This document shows positions 18,617 to 27,234 of a stretch of DNA of 64,000 nt, in pieces. Below the pieces are notes generated by a model that did not search any database, was not told the DNA's origin, and worked only from the letters and a program-made list of their open reading frames with translations. The translations under genes and the position numbers were made by a program. The DNA is from an uncultured Mollicutes bacterium (GTDB lineage Bacteria; Bacillota_I; Bacilli_A; ML615J-28; CAG-313), in contig URLJ01000001.1 in assembly GCA_900548675.1 (NCBI GenBank), positions 116,929 to 180,928 on the forward strand. Direction: 5' to 3'. Numbering within the stretch: position 1 is the stretch's first letter; the number at the start of each line of letters is the position of its first letter.

Positions 18617-18795
18617 GCTACAAACTTATGTTTGCTATTTCTTGCAAGTTGCCAAACACCGAACAAGTGTTTGAGTCTTAGCATTCTAATCCCGAGAGTG
18701 CCAACATAAACACGAACGAACAAGCGTTCAGCTGAAGGGGGGATATGTTTAGTAATGATACGCCTGGGTGCGTTGTTATGGGTGCATGCGTCCTA
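18617..18795. other. Gene-free segment with LexA-like palindromes and the last 20-bp motif
   Basis: CGAACAAGTGTTTG (18660-18673), CGAACAAGCGTTCA (18717-18730) and CAAACTTATGTTTG (18621-18634), then the motif at 18757. No ribosome site or promoter with both boxes was seen. Confidence 0.5.
18757..18776 (+). repeat. 20-bp motif copy 8
   Basis: GATACGCCTGGGTGCGTTGT. Confidence 0.85.
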
Positions 18796-18796
18796 T

Positions 18797-18902
18797 ACGA
18801 AATCACATATTCAATTTTCTGTACCTATACGAAATCACTTACTCAATTTCTGCTAGTTCACTCACTCAATTTCTCATTCCCGAAATCACTTACCCAGTTT
18901 CT
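18797..18902. repeat. Four imperfect tandem units with small hairpins
   Basis: Units resemble GAAATCACTTACTCAATTTC; each can form a GAAAT/ATTTC stem. They lie directly downstream of the leftward operon's last gene and may act in its 3' end. Confidence 0.65.
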
Positions 18903-19185
18903 ACTTCTCGGGCTCTCCCTTTAGTATTTTCAGAATACTTTCCTCTCTGTGTATAGCTATGTTACATTTTTCGTAAGCGCCTTGGCTATCATTTTCACAA
19001 AAAGTAATTCCTCTTTCAAGTTCATGAACTGCTTTCGCTATTATATCTTTCAATTCTTGGTTTTGTCTAGTCAAAATTCTTACTTTTCTTTCCAAGTCTT
19101 CTATTTTTTCATTTATTTGATAACCGCTAGCTACATCTCCATCAGGACTTGTGACTAAACATCCAGATTCATAATCATAAAACAT
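18901..19185 (-). CDS. 94-aa coiled-coil protein, last gene of the leftward operon
   Basis: MFYDYESGCLVTSPDGDVAS leads into a heptad-rich helix (INEKIEDLERKVRILTRQNQ, then ELKDIIAKAVHEL), so a coiled-coil oligomer is likely. The start directly abuts the stop of the next upstream gene. Not recognised. Confidence 0.75.
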   Translation of the reverse strand: MFYDYESGCLVTSPDGDVASGYQINEKIEDLERKVRILTRQNQELKDIIAKAVHELERGITFCENDSQGAYEKCNIAIHREESILKILKGEPEK

Positions 19186-19575
19186 TTAATCCACCAATCC
19201 GTAATCTTTTAATATTTTTACTAATTCCTGTCCAATTGCACGTTGCATTGGGTCGGGACTGCTTTTTAATTCATTTGCCTTATGCACCATTCCATCAATT
19301 TTGTCTTTTTGCATAAAATATCTACCATAGTCGCCAGTCATATCGTTAAGCGGTGCGATTGGAATTCGTTTTTCTTTTGAAACAAGAAAAAGTGCCCTGT
19401 CATCAGCTTCTAGAGTTAGTTTCTCATTTGGCTCGATTGCAAAATCTTCAACTCTGCCGCCAATAGTCTCTATCTTAACACTAACATTAACTTTGTAACT
19501 AGTAGTGGTAAAATCCATTGCTTGCCAATTATGAGTGTCGAAGTTTACATAAGTTGTATTAAATCCATTATTCAT
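19186..19575 (-). CDS. 129-aa uncharacterised protein
   Basis: Starts MNNGFNTTYVNFDTHNWQAM after GAGGAC. Beta-rich first half (YKVNVSVKIETIGGRVEDF, then LTLEADDRALFLV) and a helical end. It overlaps the upstream gene by 8 bases, indicating coupled translation. No family recognised. Confidence 0.75.
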   Translation of the reverse strand: MNNGFNTTYVNFDTHNWQAMDFTTTSYKVNVSVKIETIGGRVEDFAIEPNEKLTLEADDRALFLVSKEKRIPIAPLNDMTGDYGRYFMQKDKIDGMVHKANELKSSPDPMQRAIGQELVKILKDYGLVD

Positions 19576-20254
19576 TTAAGTCCTCCTCAAAAAATTTTTT
19601 TAGCCTTTCTTGGCACATACGCTCGATTGGGTCGTTTGTTTCTTTCGTAATAAAATTAAAAAGTTTTCGGCAAAAATCATTACCATAAAGCCCAAGCATT
19701 TGCGTTGGTGTTGCAATTACACGTTTGTACCAACCTCCAGAATATTTTTCTATATATTCAATTCCATTTGGCGTAATACTAAGCTCGCCCGAATTTTGTA
19801 TCACATAGTCATTAAGGTTATTTGTCACATAAAACTGGTGTTCATCTTTTAGGTCGCATGCGGCAATAGATTTTCTTGGAACAACTTTAATTACAGGACT
19901 TGAGCTAAATATCGTAAGGACGTCACTGTTTTGGACATTATCAATTGTGCCCATATAATCACGTACAGCGAAACCATTATAAGTACGCATTATAAGGCCA
20001 CCTGCTCTATAAATATTGTTCATATATCTAGCTAAACGGCATTCGTCTTTGTTATAGCAAAAAACAGGGATAGCACGCCATGGATTTTCATTAGTGATAA
20101 ACAAAAAGTTGTCGGCATCCAAAATACTAAATACAGGGTGATGGTAAGGAAATCCTTCACGATAGAATTTTTCTATGTCTTCTGGCGTTGATACGTCTGC
20201 CCATTTTTGCAATTCTATTAGGGCGTTGCGGATTTGATAGTCCAAACTAATCAC
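19568..20254 (-). CDS. 228-aa uncharacterised protein
   Basis: Begins MISLDYQIRNALIELQKWAD. No membrane segment and no familiar catalytic motif; a central YMGTIDNVQNSDVLTIF and a C-terminal ERMCQERLKKFFEEDL helix are visible. It overlaps both neighbours by 8 bases. The tight overlaps suggest the proteins work together. Confidence 0.75.
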   Translation of the reverse strand: MISLDYQIRNALIELQKWADVSTPEDIEKFYREGFPYHHPVFSILDADNFLFITNENPWRAIPVFCYNKDECRLARYMNNIYRAGGLIMRTYNGFAVRDYMGTIDNVQNSDVLTIFSSSPVIKVVPRKSIAACDLKDEHQFYVTNNLNDYVIQNSGELSITPNGIEYIEKYSGGWYKRVIATPTQMLGLYGNDFCRKLFNFITKETNDPIERMCQERLKKFFEEDLNE

Positions 20255-20591
20255 CTTGCTTTCCGGCTGCCATTGTGCGGATTTTGTCTAGTCCCCACAT
20301 ATGCTTCATAAACTCAATAATACACCAATTAACTTCAGTAATTTGGGCATCGGGTTTGTCTTTTTTATAATTAGCCCATATGTTGCATAAGCCCAAACTA
20401 TATACAAGCAAATCATATAGCGTGTCTGTGTCATTTGAATAAACATATGTATTTTGGTCAAATGCCTTACATTTTTCGGCAAGGTCAAACACTTCATTGA
20501 CCGTAAGCTCGGGTTTGTCTGTATCTATTTTACCGATTAGGTCTTGCATAAGGGCATCTAATTCTATTTTAAGAGTTTCTCTTACTTTCAT
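20247..20591 (-). CDS. 114-aa uncharacterised helical protein
   Basis: AAGGAGGTT ribosome site. MKVRETLKIELDALMQDLIG and LTVNEVFDLAEKCKAF are helical; two Trp (ICNIWANY, MKHMWGL) and three Cys are conserved-looking but unassigned. First gene after the terminator at 20618, so it probably depends on read-through. Confidence 0.75.
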   Translation of the reverse strand: MKVRETLKIELDALMQDLIGKIDTDKPELTVNEVFDLAEKCKAFDQNTYVYSNDTDTLYDLLVYSLGLCNIWANYKKDKPDAQITEVNWCIIEFMKHMWGLDKIRTMAAGKQGD

Positions 20592-20617
20592 AACATAAAC
20601 CTCCTTAGCTTTTTAAG

Positions 20618-20650
20618 AAAAAAACCTGCAAATTTTTATTCTTCTGCAGG
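20618..20650 (-). terminator. Internal terminator of the leftward operon, stop codon in stem-loop
   Basis: Minus strand CCTGCA/TGCAGG stem with the TAA stop of the 77-aa gene in the loop and seven T. Confidence 0.8.
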
Positions 20651-20869
20651 CTTTTCTACTTTGGCATTTTTAGAGTCGAATTCGGCTTTAAAAACGGGAT
20701 CTAATAAGCAAAGTAAATTTGCATAAGAATTAGCATAGCCGCTTTCAAATCCATTTTGGAAATTATCATAAGGACTAGCTTCCACATCTTCTTTTGTGAA
20801 TAAGTCATTATCACTAATGTTTTCACGAAGATAATTTGCTAAGTCTTTTAAGTTTTCTATTTTTTCCAT
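20636..20869 (-). CDS. 77-aa acidic protein, first gene of the leftward operon
   Basis: Begins MEKIENLKDLANYLRENIS; acidic and helical, with ESGYANSYANLLCLLDP in the middle. GGGAGTG ribosome site. A terminator follows immediately, so this gene should be made in excess over the rest of the operon. Confidence 0.75.
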   Translation of the reverse strand: MEKIENLKDLANYLRENISDNDLFTKEDVEASPYDNFQNGFESGYANSYANLLCLLDPVFKAEFDSKNAKVEKPAEE

Positions 20870-20879
20870 TTCTTCACTC

Positions 20880-21137
20880 CCTGTTAGTTAAGACTAACAC
20901 CAATTATTGCATATCTATATCCTAAACAGGAAAAACCTGTATAGTTCAATTAAGTGCTCATTGCGTGGCTAAGCACAATGAGCGTAAGAAAGGGGTGAAT
21001 ACCGTTGCATTAAACAACGATAAATGGTTTACCATCATTGCGACTTTTTGTGTAATTGTTAATCGCACGGACGGGACAAGCCGTCAAGTTAATATTTTTA
21101 AATTAACATTTTTTCTTTTTTTTCATTTTCTAAATAT
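20880..21137 (-). promoter_or_regulatory. Long structured leader of the leftward operon
   Basis: From the promoter at 21138 to the 77-aa gene lies about 260 bases with stems GTTAAT/ATTAAC, GACGG/CCGTC, GCTCATTG/CAATGAGC and ACAGG/CCTGT (minus-strand view). The rightward view also has a U tract after GTTAAT/ATTAAC (21092-21125). No riboswitch class recognised. Confidence 0.45.
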
Positions 21138-21167
21138 ATTATAAACGAAAATGATATATAAATTCAA
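21138..21167 (-). promoter_or_regulatory. Promoter of the leftward operon (proximal)
   Basis: Minus strand TTGAAT, 18 bp, TATAAT. Confidence 0.7.
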
Positions 21168-21232
21168 GTCTTTTTAAAGAATTTTTGTAAAAAAGTTTTT
21201 TAATTTTTTCTCTTTTTCTTTTTTACAATTAT

Positions 21233-21262
21233 ATTATAAAATATATTTCTATAATAAATCAA
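21233..21262 (-). promoter_or_regulatory. Promoter of the leftward operon (distal)
   Basis: Minus strand TTGATT, 18 bp, TATAAT. Confidence 0.7.
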
Positions 21263-21277
21263 GTCTTTTTGTAAAAT

Positions 21278-21439
21278 TTATCTAGATCTTTTATTATATG
21301 AAAAATATTGATAAGAAATTAAGCTTTTTTCTATTTCTAACAATTGTTTGCCCATTTCATCTAGTGTTTTATCATCAGATGTGGCAATTTCCATTATAAT
21401 TTTATGTAGCCACTTTAGTATTTTCTTTTTTACAATCAT
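21278..21439 (-). CDS. 53-aa small protein
   Basis: The minus strand reads MIVKKKILKWLHKIIMEI and ends SYNKRSR, with AAAGGAG nine bases before the ATG and a TTTACA-18-TATAAT promoter (21474-21503). A charged amphipathic helix makes up most of it. Too short for assignment, but the expression signals are good. Confidence 0.65.
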   Translation of the reverse strand: MIVKKKILKWLHKIIMEIATSDDKTLDEMGKQLLEIEKSLISYQYFSYNKRSR

Positions 21440-21473
21440 GAGAATTACTCCTTTCTTTTCTTTTTACATTTAT

Positions 21474-21503
21474 ATTATATCATTCATTAGACAGTTTTGT
21501 AAA
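21474..21503 (-). promoter_or_regulatory. Promoter of the 53-aa gene
   Basis: Minus strand TTTACA, 18 bp, TATAAT. Confidence 0.65.
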
Positions 21504-21522
21504 TAATTTTTATTTATTTAAT

Positions 21523-21660
21523 GTAAGAAAAAGAAAAAGAAGCAAAAAGAAAAAGAATATATTTTTATTATATTATATATATAGAGAATAATACTCGCTT
21601 CGCAAGCTACGCTCGTATTATTCATTGTATATAATTATAATATTGCACTTTTATTTTGTA
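21523..21660. other. Divergent intergenic region with purine tract and strong hairpin
   Basis: Between the leftward and late units lie a 35-base A/G-rich tract (21523-21557) and a 9-bp perfect stem GAATAATAC/GTATTATTC (21586-21623) whose loop contains CGCTTCGCAAGC. No gene. Confidence 0.6.
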
Positions 21661-21708
21661 AAGTTTTTTGATTTTAAAATAAACTAGAAATGAAATTACA
21701 CAAAACTC

Positions 21709-21737
21709 TTTACAGAAATCTTCTAGAGTGTTAATAT
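21709..21737 (+). promoter_or_regulatory. Possible late-operon promoter
   Basis: TTTACA, 17 bp, TAATAT; weaker than the early promoters. Confidence 0.4.
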
Positions 21738-21760
21738 ATAAGTAAGAGGGAGGGATTGGC

Positions 21761-22888
21761 ATGAAAGTTGATGATCCTAATACTATAAAAGTTAAAGGTA
21801 ATAAGAAAAAAATTGTATATTCATTAGATTGGACAGCACAAGCCTATGAAGACAGACTTGCTTGTGTAAAGAATTTAGAGAGTGAAGGACTATTGAATGA
21901 CTTGAGTCCGACACAATTGAACGAAGTTTCTAATTATTTACTTTATTCTGCAGATGTAGATTGTGATGTTGAGTTGAAGCAACCTTCGAAAAAAAGTGTT
22001 TCTTATGAGGAAATGGTTGAAAATGGAGTTGCTGACATGGCATTTCATAATGCAAAATATAAGAATATATATAAAACTTATAAACCTTTTATAGATAAAG
22101 AAAAAGATAAGGACATTCCAGGAATGCAAGATTTATGGAAAGAAATGGAAAAAATTAAGGTTATATATGATTATTTAGATGATTGTCTAAAAGGGAGAAG
22201 GGAAAGAGATTTTACGAATCCATTAGAAATTAATTATGTAAATCATCATTACTACAAAAATTGGTATATAGATTTATGTTTACAACAATATACTTTAAAA
22301 GATGCATATCGTCCAGTTATGCAATCACAACAACAAGGTTTTATTAATATTAGACCTGATGATGATATGTATTTTGGACTAAGAGTTGGAGAATTTATCA
22401 TATGCGAATCCGATGAAGACAAAATGATAGATTTATCAAATCCTCTTCATGTTTATCTACTAATGAAAAATTATAAAACCATAAGATATGAGCATGCGAA
22501 CAGAGTTATTGATGATTGGAATGAAATATATGATTTATTAGATAGAGCTATTGCAAGAGTACAATTTAGTGATTGTATATGGGATATATTGGAAATGAAG
22601 ATTAACGGAGAAAGAAATGATATCATAGGAGCATATGTAAGAGATAAATATAATGTAAATTATAATGATAATTATATTAGCACTCTATTTACAAAATCAA
22701 TTAGTAAGAAAATAGCCAAAGCTGCTGTGATTAATGCAAGAAGAGATTTTCATAAAACTGGAAAAAGAAAATGTATAAGATGTAAAGAAGAAAGATGGGA
22801 TGATGAATTTTTCTCATTTGCAAAAAGTTGTGGATATTGTTTACATAAATTAAATGGAACTGGTAGAAAAATTCACTTAAAGGGGTGA
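21761..22888 (+). CDS. 375-aa putative small-terminase-like / packaging accessory protein
   Basis: First gene of the late operon, two genes before terL. Shares five ordered blocks with the 426-aa protein at 290-1570 (for example IPGMQDLWKEM, QYTLKDAYRPVM, NDNYISTLFTK). The C-terminus has CIRCKEERWDDEFFSFAK and a CGYC pair, a zinc-ribbon-like tail. Small terminases usually have a helix-turn-helix and an oligomerisation part and are often shorter; neither is obvious here, so the assignment is positional. Confidence 0.75.
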   Translation: MKVDDPNTIKVKGNKKKIVYSLDWTAQAYEDRLACVKNLESEGLLNDLSPTQLNEVSNYLLYSADVDCDVELKQPSKKSVSYEEMVENGVADMAFHNAKYKNIYKTYKPFIDKEKDKDIPGMQDLWKEMEKIKVIYDYLDDCLKGRRERDFTNPLEINYVNHHYYKNWYIDLCLQQYTLKDAYRPVMQSQQQGFINIRPDDDMYFGLRVGEFIICESDEDKMIDLSNPLHVYLLMKNYKTIRYEHANRVIDDWNEIYDLLDRAIARVQFSDCIWDILEMKINGERNDIIGAYVRDKYNVNYNDNYISTLFTKSISKKIAKAAVINARRDFHKTGKRKCIRCKEERWDDEFFSFAKSCGYCLHKLNGTGRKIHLKG

Positions 22889-22893
22889 TATAA

Positions 22894-23886
22894 ATGGATT
22901 ATGGGACAAGACGATGCGGCAAATGTTCTCAAATAAAATTAATCCAAGATTTGGTTCCTTGTGGTGAAAATTGTTTATTTGGAACTGATGGAGTAAGCAC
23001 AATTTGTTATGACTGTGCTTTAGAGAGTATAAATACAAAAGATTTAACTATGGTCGATAAGCTATGTCAGTTTTTAGATATAGCATTTATGGCTGAAGAA
23101 TGGATAAAAATATCGAAAACATCTGATAATGAAAGATATATTTTAGAAACATATATTAAAACCGTTAAAAGCAGCGAATATAGCAAATCATCTTGGAAAC
23201 AATATGACTTATTATGGGAAAAAGCGAGAGAGACTGACTCCGTATTGAGCAAATTACCTACATTATCTGCTGATTTATTTATTTATTTAAGAAAGAAGTG
23301 GGGCTCATATGACGATTTTGGTGTAGAAGATTATTTGAAAATGGAAAGCTATGAAAAGAACACCTTAAATTATTATAATTTTAGGGACGAGGCAAGGAGA
23401 GACATGATTCGTAAGCTTGCTTTGGTATCTGTTTTAATAGATAAAAAGTTAGCTTCTGGAGACACTCGTGAAGTATCAACATTAATAAGTTCTTATCAAT
23501 CTTTAATGAAAGAATCTGGTATTCAAAATGCAGTACAAAATGATACTGAGACTATTGAATCCTTAAGTGAATTAATAGCTTTTCTAGAAGAGCATGGATG
23601 GTTAATGGATTATAAAGTTACAGAAAGCAGAGATATTGTAGATGCAACAATAAGAAATTTTCAACAATATGTTGCTGCAATAGTTGCGGGTTCTGGAGAA
23701 GAAATTACTCAGATGTATAATACTAAATTAATGGAACAAAACTCAGGAACAAACGTCAATGAAGAAGATATAGAGAGCATGTTTGAGACACAAGAAGCTC
23801 AAGAAGAAAGATTTGAAGATGAAACTCTAAATGAAGAAGAACTAATAGATATGTTTAAGGAGATAAGTAAAGAGTATGAAAAATAG
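22894..23886 (+). CDS. 330-aa zinc-ribbon protein upstream of terL
   Basis: N-terminal CxxC pairs (RRCGKCSQIK, TICYDCALE) form a zinc ribbon over residues 6-50; the rest is helical, ending in a very acidic tail (EEDIESMFETQEAQEERFED). It overlaps terL by 11 bases. The gene at 1-290 is its paralogue. Its role may be DNA recognition or terminase partnering; unproven. Confidence 0.75.
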   Translation: MDYGTRRCGKCSQIKLIQDLVPCGENCLFGTDGVSTICYDCALESINTKDLTMVDKLCQFLDIAFMAEEWIKISKTSDNERYILETYIKTVKSSEYSKSSWKQYDLLWEKARETDSVLSKLPTLSADLFIYLRKKWGSYDDFGVEDYLKMESYEKNTLNYYNFRDEARRDMIRKLALVSVLIDKKLASGDTREVSTLISSYQSLMKESGIQNAVQNDTETIESLSELIAFLEEHGWLMDYKVTESRDIVDATIRNFQQYVAAIVAGSGEEITQMYNTKLMEQNSGTNVNEEDIESMFETQEAQEERFEDETLNEEELIDMFKEISKEYEK

Positions 23887-25642
23887 TTTAGATGAATTCA
23901 TAGATGCTTATCATCATATGTATTCTGAGCGTAATGATATAAAAAGAATTGTTGTTACGCCAGATTATGTAATGAATAATTGGGATAATATAACTTATGC
24001 AATGCGAATATTGTATCTTTATCCAGATTATTTTATAGATATCGTAAAAAGGAAAAATACATATTTACAGCAAGTATTCTTTTATCAAAGAGTTTTTTTA
24101 AGAGTTATGGCGAGATATCAAAAAGTTAGCGGAATTTTTGTTCGTGCTTATTCAAAATCGTTCTTAAATTTCATATCAATAAATATGAAAGCAATGTGGC
24201 AGCCGATGAGCAAATTATTCTTATGTGCAGATACTAAAAAACAAGCGGCAATGATCACAAAGGAAAAAATGAATGAAGTTTATTACTTAATTCCATTTTT
24301 TGTTAATGAGCTTGATATAGCTGATTTTGATAAACAAAAACAACATTATTCAACAGGTGGAGAAGATCAAGCTAAGTTAAAATTCAGAAATGGTTCCGCA
24401 ATAGATATCGTTTCTACAACAGATAGTGCCCGTGGAGGACGTAGACATGGAGGTACAATCGAAGAGTTTTCATTAGCAAATCAAGATGAAATTGAAAATG
24501 TTGTTATTCCGTTATTAAACGTTAACAGAAAAACAATGTGTGGTAAGAATAATCCAACAGAACCGCATGCTTCACAAATAATGATTGGATCTGCTGGATA
24601 TAAAAATACCTATGCTTATAATTTAACAGTTGAGATGTTAGTTGATATGGTATTTGAACCAGATAAAGTATTTGTTTTTGGTGGGGATTATCGAATTCCG
24701 GTTATGCACGGACTATTAGATAAACGAAAAATTTTAGATAAAATTAAATCTACTGGTACTTATAAATTGGAAACATTTTTAAGAGAATATATGTCAAGAT
24801 GGGCTGGTGGTAGTGAAGAGAGTTATTATTCTTATGATTTAATAGATAAGCGTAGGAAAATATTAAGACCCGAGTTTGAACCGGAGCATAGAAGCGATGT
24901 TTTTTATACGCTTGGTGTCGATGTTGGTCGTTTTAGTGATGAAACTGTTTTAGAGATATTCAAAACATATACATCTGGAGAAAGATTTGTCACCCACCTG
25001 GTTAATATAATAATAATGCCCGGAATAGGTAGACATTTTCAAGACCAATCTATTAAAATTAAACAGCTTGATTCTATATTTAACTTTAGAGGAATAGTTG
25101 TCGATATAAATGGACCAGGAGCTGGTATTGCTGATTTCTTAATAATTGAGCAAGAAAAAGACGGCGATTATTATCCTGCATATGGCTTTAGTAATAAGCC
25201 AAAATATAAAAAGACCGAAATGCCAGGATGTATAAGAAAATTATATGGCGTCGAGGCAAGTCCAGGCGCTAACTCAGATTATTATAAGAATGCACATTTG
25301 ATGCTTAGTTTAGACAGAGTTCGTCTCCTTATTAATGAACGACAAGCAAGAACTTATTTTGCTCAGTTTGATTATTGGAGAAAAATGAAAGTAGACAAAA
25401 AAGCCACTCAGTTAATTCCTTATATATCTACAACTAAATTGCAGGATCAATTGGCGAATCTGAAGGCTAATATTGAAACTGCGACAAGTAATATAAATGT
25501 TCAAAAGATTAAGACAACAATCGGAAAAGACTTAGTTTCCTCATTTATTTATGGTTTGTGGTTTATAAGTCTAGAAGAAGAAAAAGAATTAAAAAAACGT
25601 GCCGGAAAGGGTACGTTAGGACAATATTCTTTTTATAATTAG
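23876..25642 (+). CDS. terL: Terminase large subunit
   Basis: ATPase part: a Walker A-like RAYSKS (residues 90-95) after a hydrophobic strand, and a Walker B-like GTIEEF (193-198) with the catalytic Glu. Nuclease part: RNase H-like Asp in LGVDVGRFSDET (Asp349), a second in GIVVDINGPG (Asp410) and a third acidic position near LMLSLD (about 480). At 588 aa it is a full-length two-domain TerL that packages and cuts concatemeric DNA at the portal. Confidence 0.93.
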   Translation: MKNSLDEFIDAYHHMYSERNDIKRIVVTPDYVMNNWDNITYAMRILYLYPDYFIDIVKRKNTYLQQVFFYQRVFLRVMARYQKVSGIFVRAYSKSFLNFISINMKAMWQPMSKLFLCADTKKQAAMITKEKMNEVYYLIPFFVNELDIADFDKQKQHYSTGGEDQAKLKFRNGSAIDIVSTTDSARGGRRHGGTIEEFSLANQDEIENVVIPLLNVNRKTMCGKNNPTEPHASQIMIGSAGYKNTYAYNLTVEMLVDMVFEPDKVFVFGGDYRIPVMHGLLDKRKILDKIKSTGTYKLETFLREYMSRWAGGSEESYYSYDLIDKRRKILRPEFEPEHRSDVFYTLGVDVGRFSDETVLEIFKTYTSGERFVTHLVNIIIMPGIGRHFQDQSIKIKQLDSIFNFRGIVVDINGPGAGIADFLIIEQEKDGDYYPAYGFSNKPKYKKTEMPGCIRKLYGVEASPGANSDYYKNAHLMLSLDRVRLLINERQARTYFAQFDYWRKMKVDKKATQLIPYISTTKLQDQLANLKANIETATSNINVQKIKTTIGKDLVSSFIYGLWFISLEEEKELKKRAGKGTLGQYSFYN

Positions 25643-25654
25643 GAGGTGTAGAAA

Positions 25655-27220
25655 ATGGAGAAAGAGAAAAAAACCAATACTTTTGAAGACAAAGACAAAT
25701 TAATAGCTCGTTTCCAAAAATTGGCTAAAGCAATAAATAAATATGATCCTAGTTATGATAAAGTTTTAGACCTAGACCGTGTTAGGGGATACAATCCAAA
25801 GAGTATAACTTATGAGAAGTTAATGGAATTATCTCCAGAAGATCCACTATGGATTACTTTATCAAGGGTTTATTATAATGAACCACAATATCAAAGAATT
25901 ATACTTTATTATGCAACACTATTTTTAAATTATTATTATGTGTCTCCTGTTGATTTATCAAGTACAGGAAGAACTGTAAATAAGAAAAAATTAGAAAAAG
26001 AGTATAATGATGTTTTAGCATTTTTAGACGACGAGATAAAAGTAGAAGATTTTACTGTACGTACTTTAATCGATATTCTTGTAGATGGTAGGGTTTTCTA
26101 TTATTATGATTTTATTAACATGGATGGAAAACCATATTTTCAATTATGCAAATTGCCATCAGATTATTGTGAAATAATTGGAAACGCAAAAAACGGACAA
26201 ATGCCAATTTTTGAATTAGATATGAGTTTTATCGACCAAGTTATGGCATCTTTAGTGTCAATTGATCCTAATATAACAAAGGAGGATGTATTAAAGCAAT
26301 ATCCTAAAGGATTGCGAACTGCTTATTACCGTTGGAAAAATAATGGAGAAAGAAAAATATTAGTAACTCCAGTACACGGTATTGGCTTTACAAGTTATAA
26401 TGGAATGCCTCCTTTTGCCGGCATATTAAGACAAATTGTTAGAATGAGAAAATTCGAAGATGTACGAGATAATTATATTGAAGATAGTCTTCAAAAAATC
26501 TTGTTCCAACATGTTAAAATCGATAGTAATGGAGATCCTGAAATCGATTTAGCGCTTGCTGCTGAATTTCATGACAACTTAAAGAAAATCACAAAGAAGA
26601 TGGAAAGAGTAAATGCTTTAACATCTTTAGCAGATGTAAGCGTATTAGACTTATCTGATACTTCAAGAGAAAATGATTTGGACTTTATTGACAAATTTGA
26701 AGAAAAGATGTACAATGAAGCTGGTGTTCCTCAAGCTATTTTCAATGGGGACACTGCTGGAGTGTTAGAATTCTCAGCAAGAAAAGATGAATCATTTATT
26801 TGGAACATTATGGAAAAAATAAGTACATGGTTATCTTTTATTTGTAATGCCGAGATAGGTGCAAGAGGAAAAAGAACTTACAATTTTGTAGTTTCATATT
26901 TACCGATTTCCTATCGTAATAGGGAGAAAATGATGGACACTTATTTGAAGAATGCGCAGTATGGATACAGCAAAATCATTCCTCAAATAGCTGTTGGTGT
27001 TAAGCAAAGACACTTTGAGTCTCTTTTATATTTGGAAAATGATTTATTGAAGCTCGACAAAAGACTCGTTCCCCTAATGAGTTCTCATACAATGAGTGGA
27101 AAGGGTGGAACCGCTGCTCAACAAACTGCAGATGCAGCTAATAATGTTGAGGGTGGAAGACCACAATCATCAACAGATGAAAAGACAGACGGAACTCTTA
27201 AAAAAGAGGATAGTCAATAA
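25655..27220 (+). CDS. Portal protein
   Basis: 521 aa, directly after terL with AGGAGGTG. The segment with YRNREKMMDTYLKNAQYGYSK and the NEAGVPQAIFNGDTAG loop, together with a tail rich in Gln and Ser, fits portal proteins, which form the dodecameric DNA channel at one capsid vertex. The assignment rests mainly on gene order and length. Confidence 0.85.
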   Translation: MEKEKKTNTFEDKDKLIARFQKLAKAINKYDPSYDKVLDLDRVRGYNPKSITYEKLMELSPEDPLWITLSRVYYNEPQYQRIILYYATLFLNYYYVSPVDLSSTGRTVNKKKLEKEYNDVLAFLDDEIKVEDFTVRTLIDILVDGRVFYYYDFINMDGKPYFQLCKLPSDYCEIIGNAKNGQMPIFELDMSFIDQVMASLVSIDPNITKEDVLKQYPKGLRTAYYRWKNNGERKILVTPVHGIGFTSYNGMPPFAGILRQIVRMRKFEDVRDNYIEDSLQKILFQHVKIDSNGDPEIDLALAAEFHDNLKKITKKMERVNALTSLADVSVLDLSDTSRENDLDFIDKFEEKMYNEAGVPQAIFNGDTAGVLEFSARKDESFIWNIMEKISTWLSFICNAEIGARGKRTYNFVVSYLPISYRNREKMMDTYLKNAQYGYSKIIPQIAVGVKQRHFESLLYLENDLLKLDKRLVPLMSSHTMSGKGGTAAQQTADAANNVEGGRPQSSTDEKTDGTLKKEDSQ

Positions 27221-27234
27221 AGGAGGCAAGTGAT

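Noticed and set aside
13190..18780. CRISPR array made of the 20-bp motif
   Set aside because: Copies are hundreds of bases apart, in both orientations, with no regular spacers and no cas genes.
20995..21144. 49-aa ORF (GTG start) with hydrophobic end, toxin-like at first sight
   Set aside because: The ribosome site abuts the start codon, the hydrophobic end is just the T-rich terminator tail, and it lies antisense to the operon leader.
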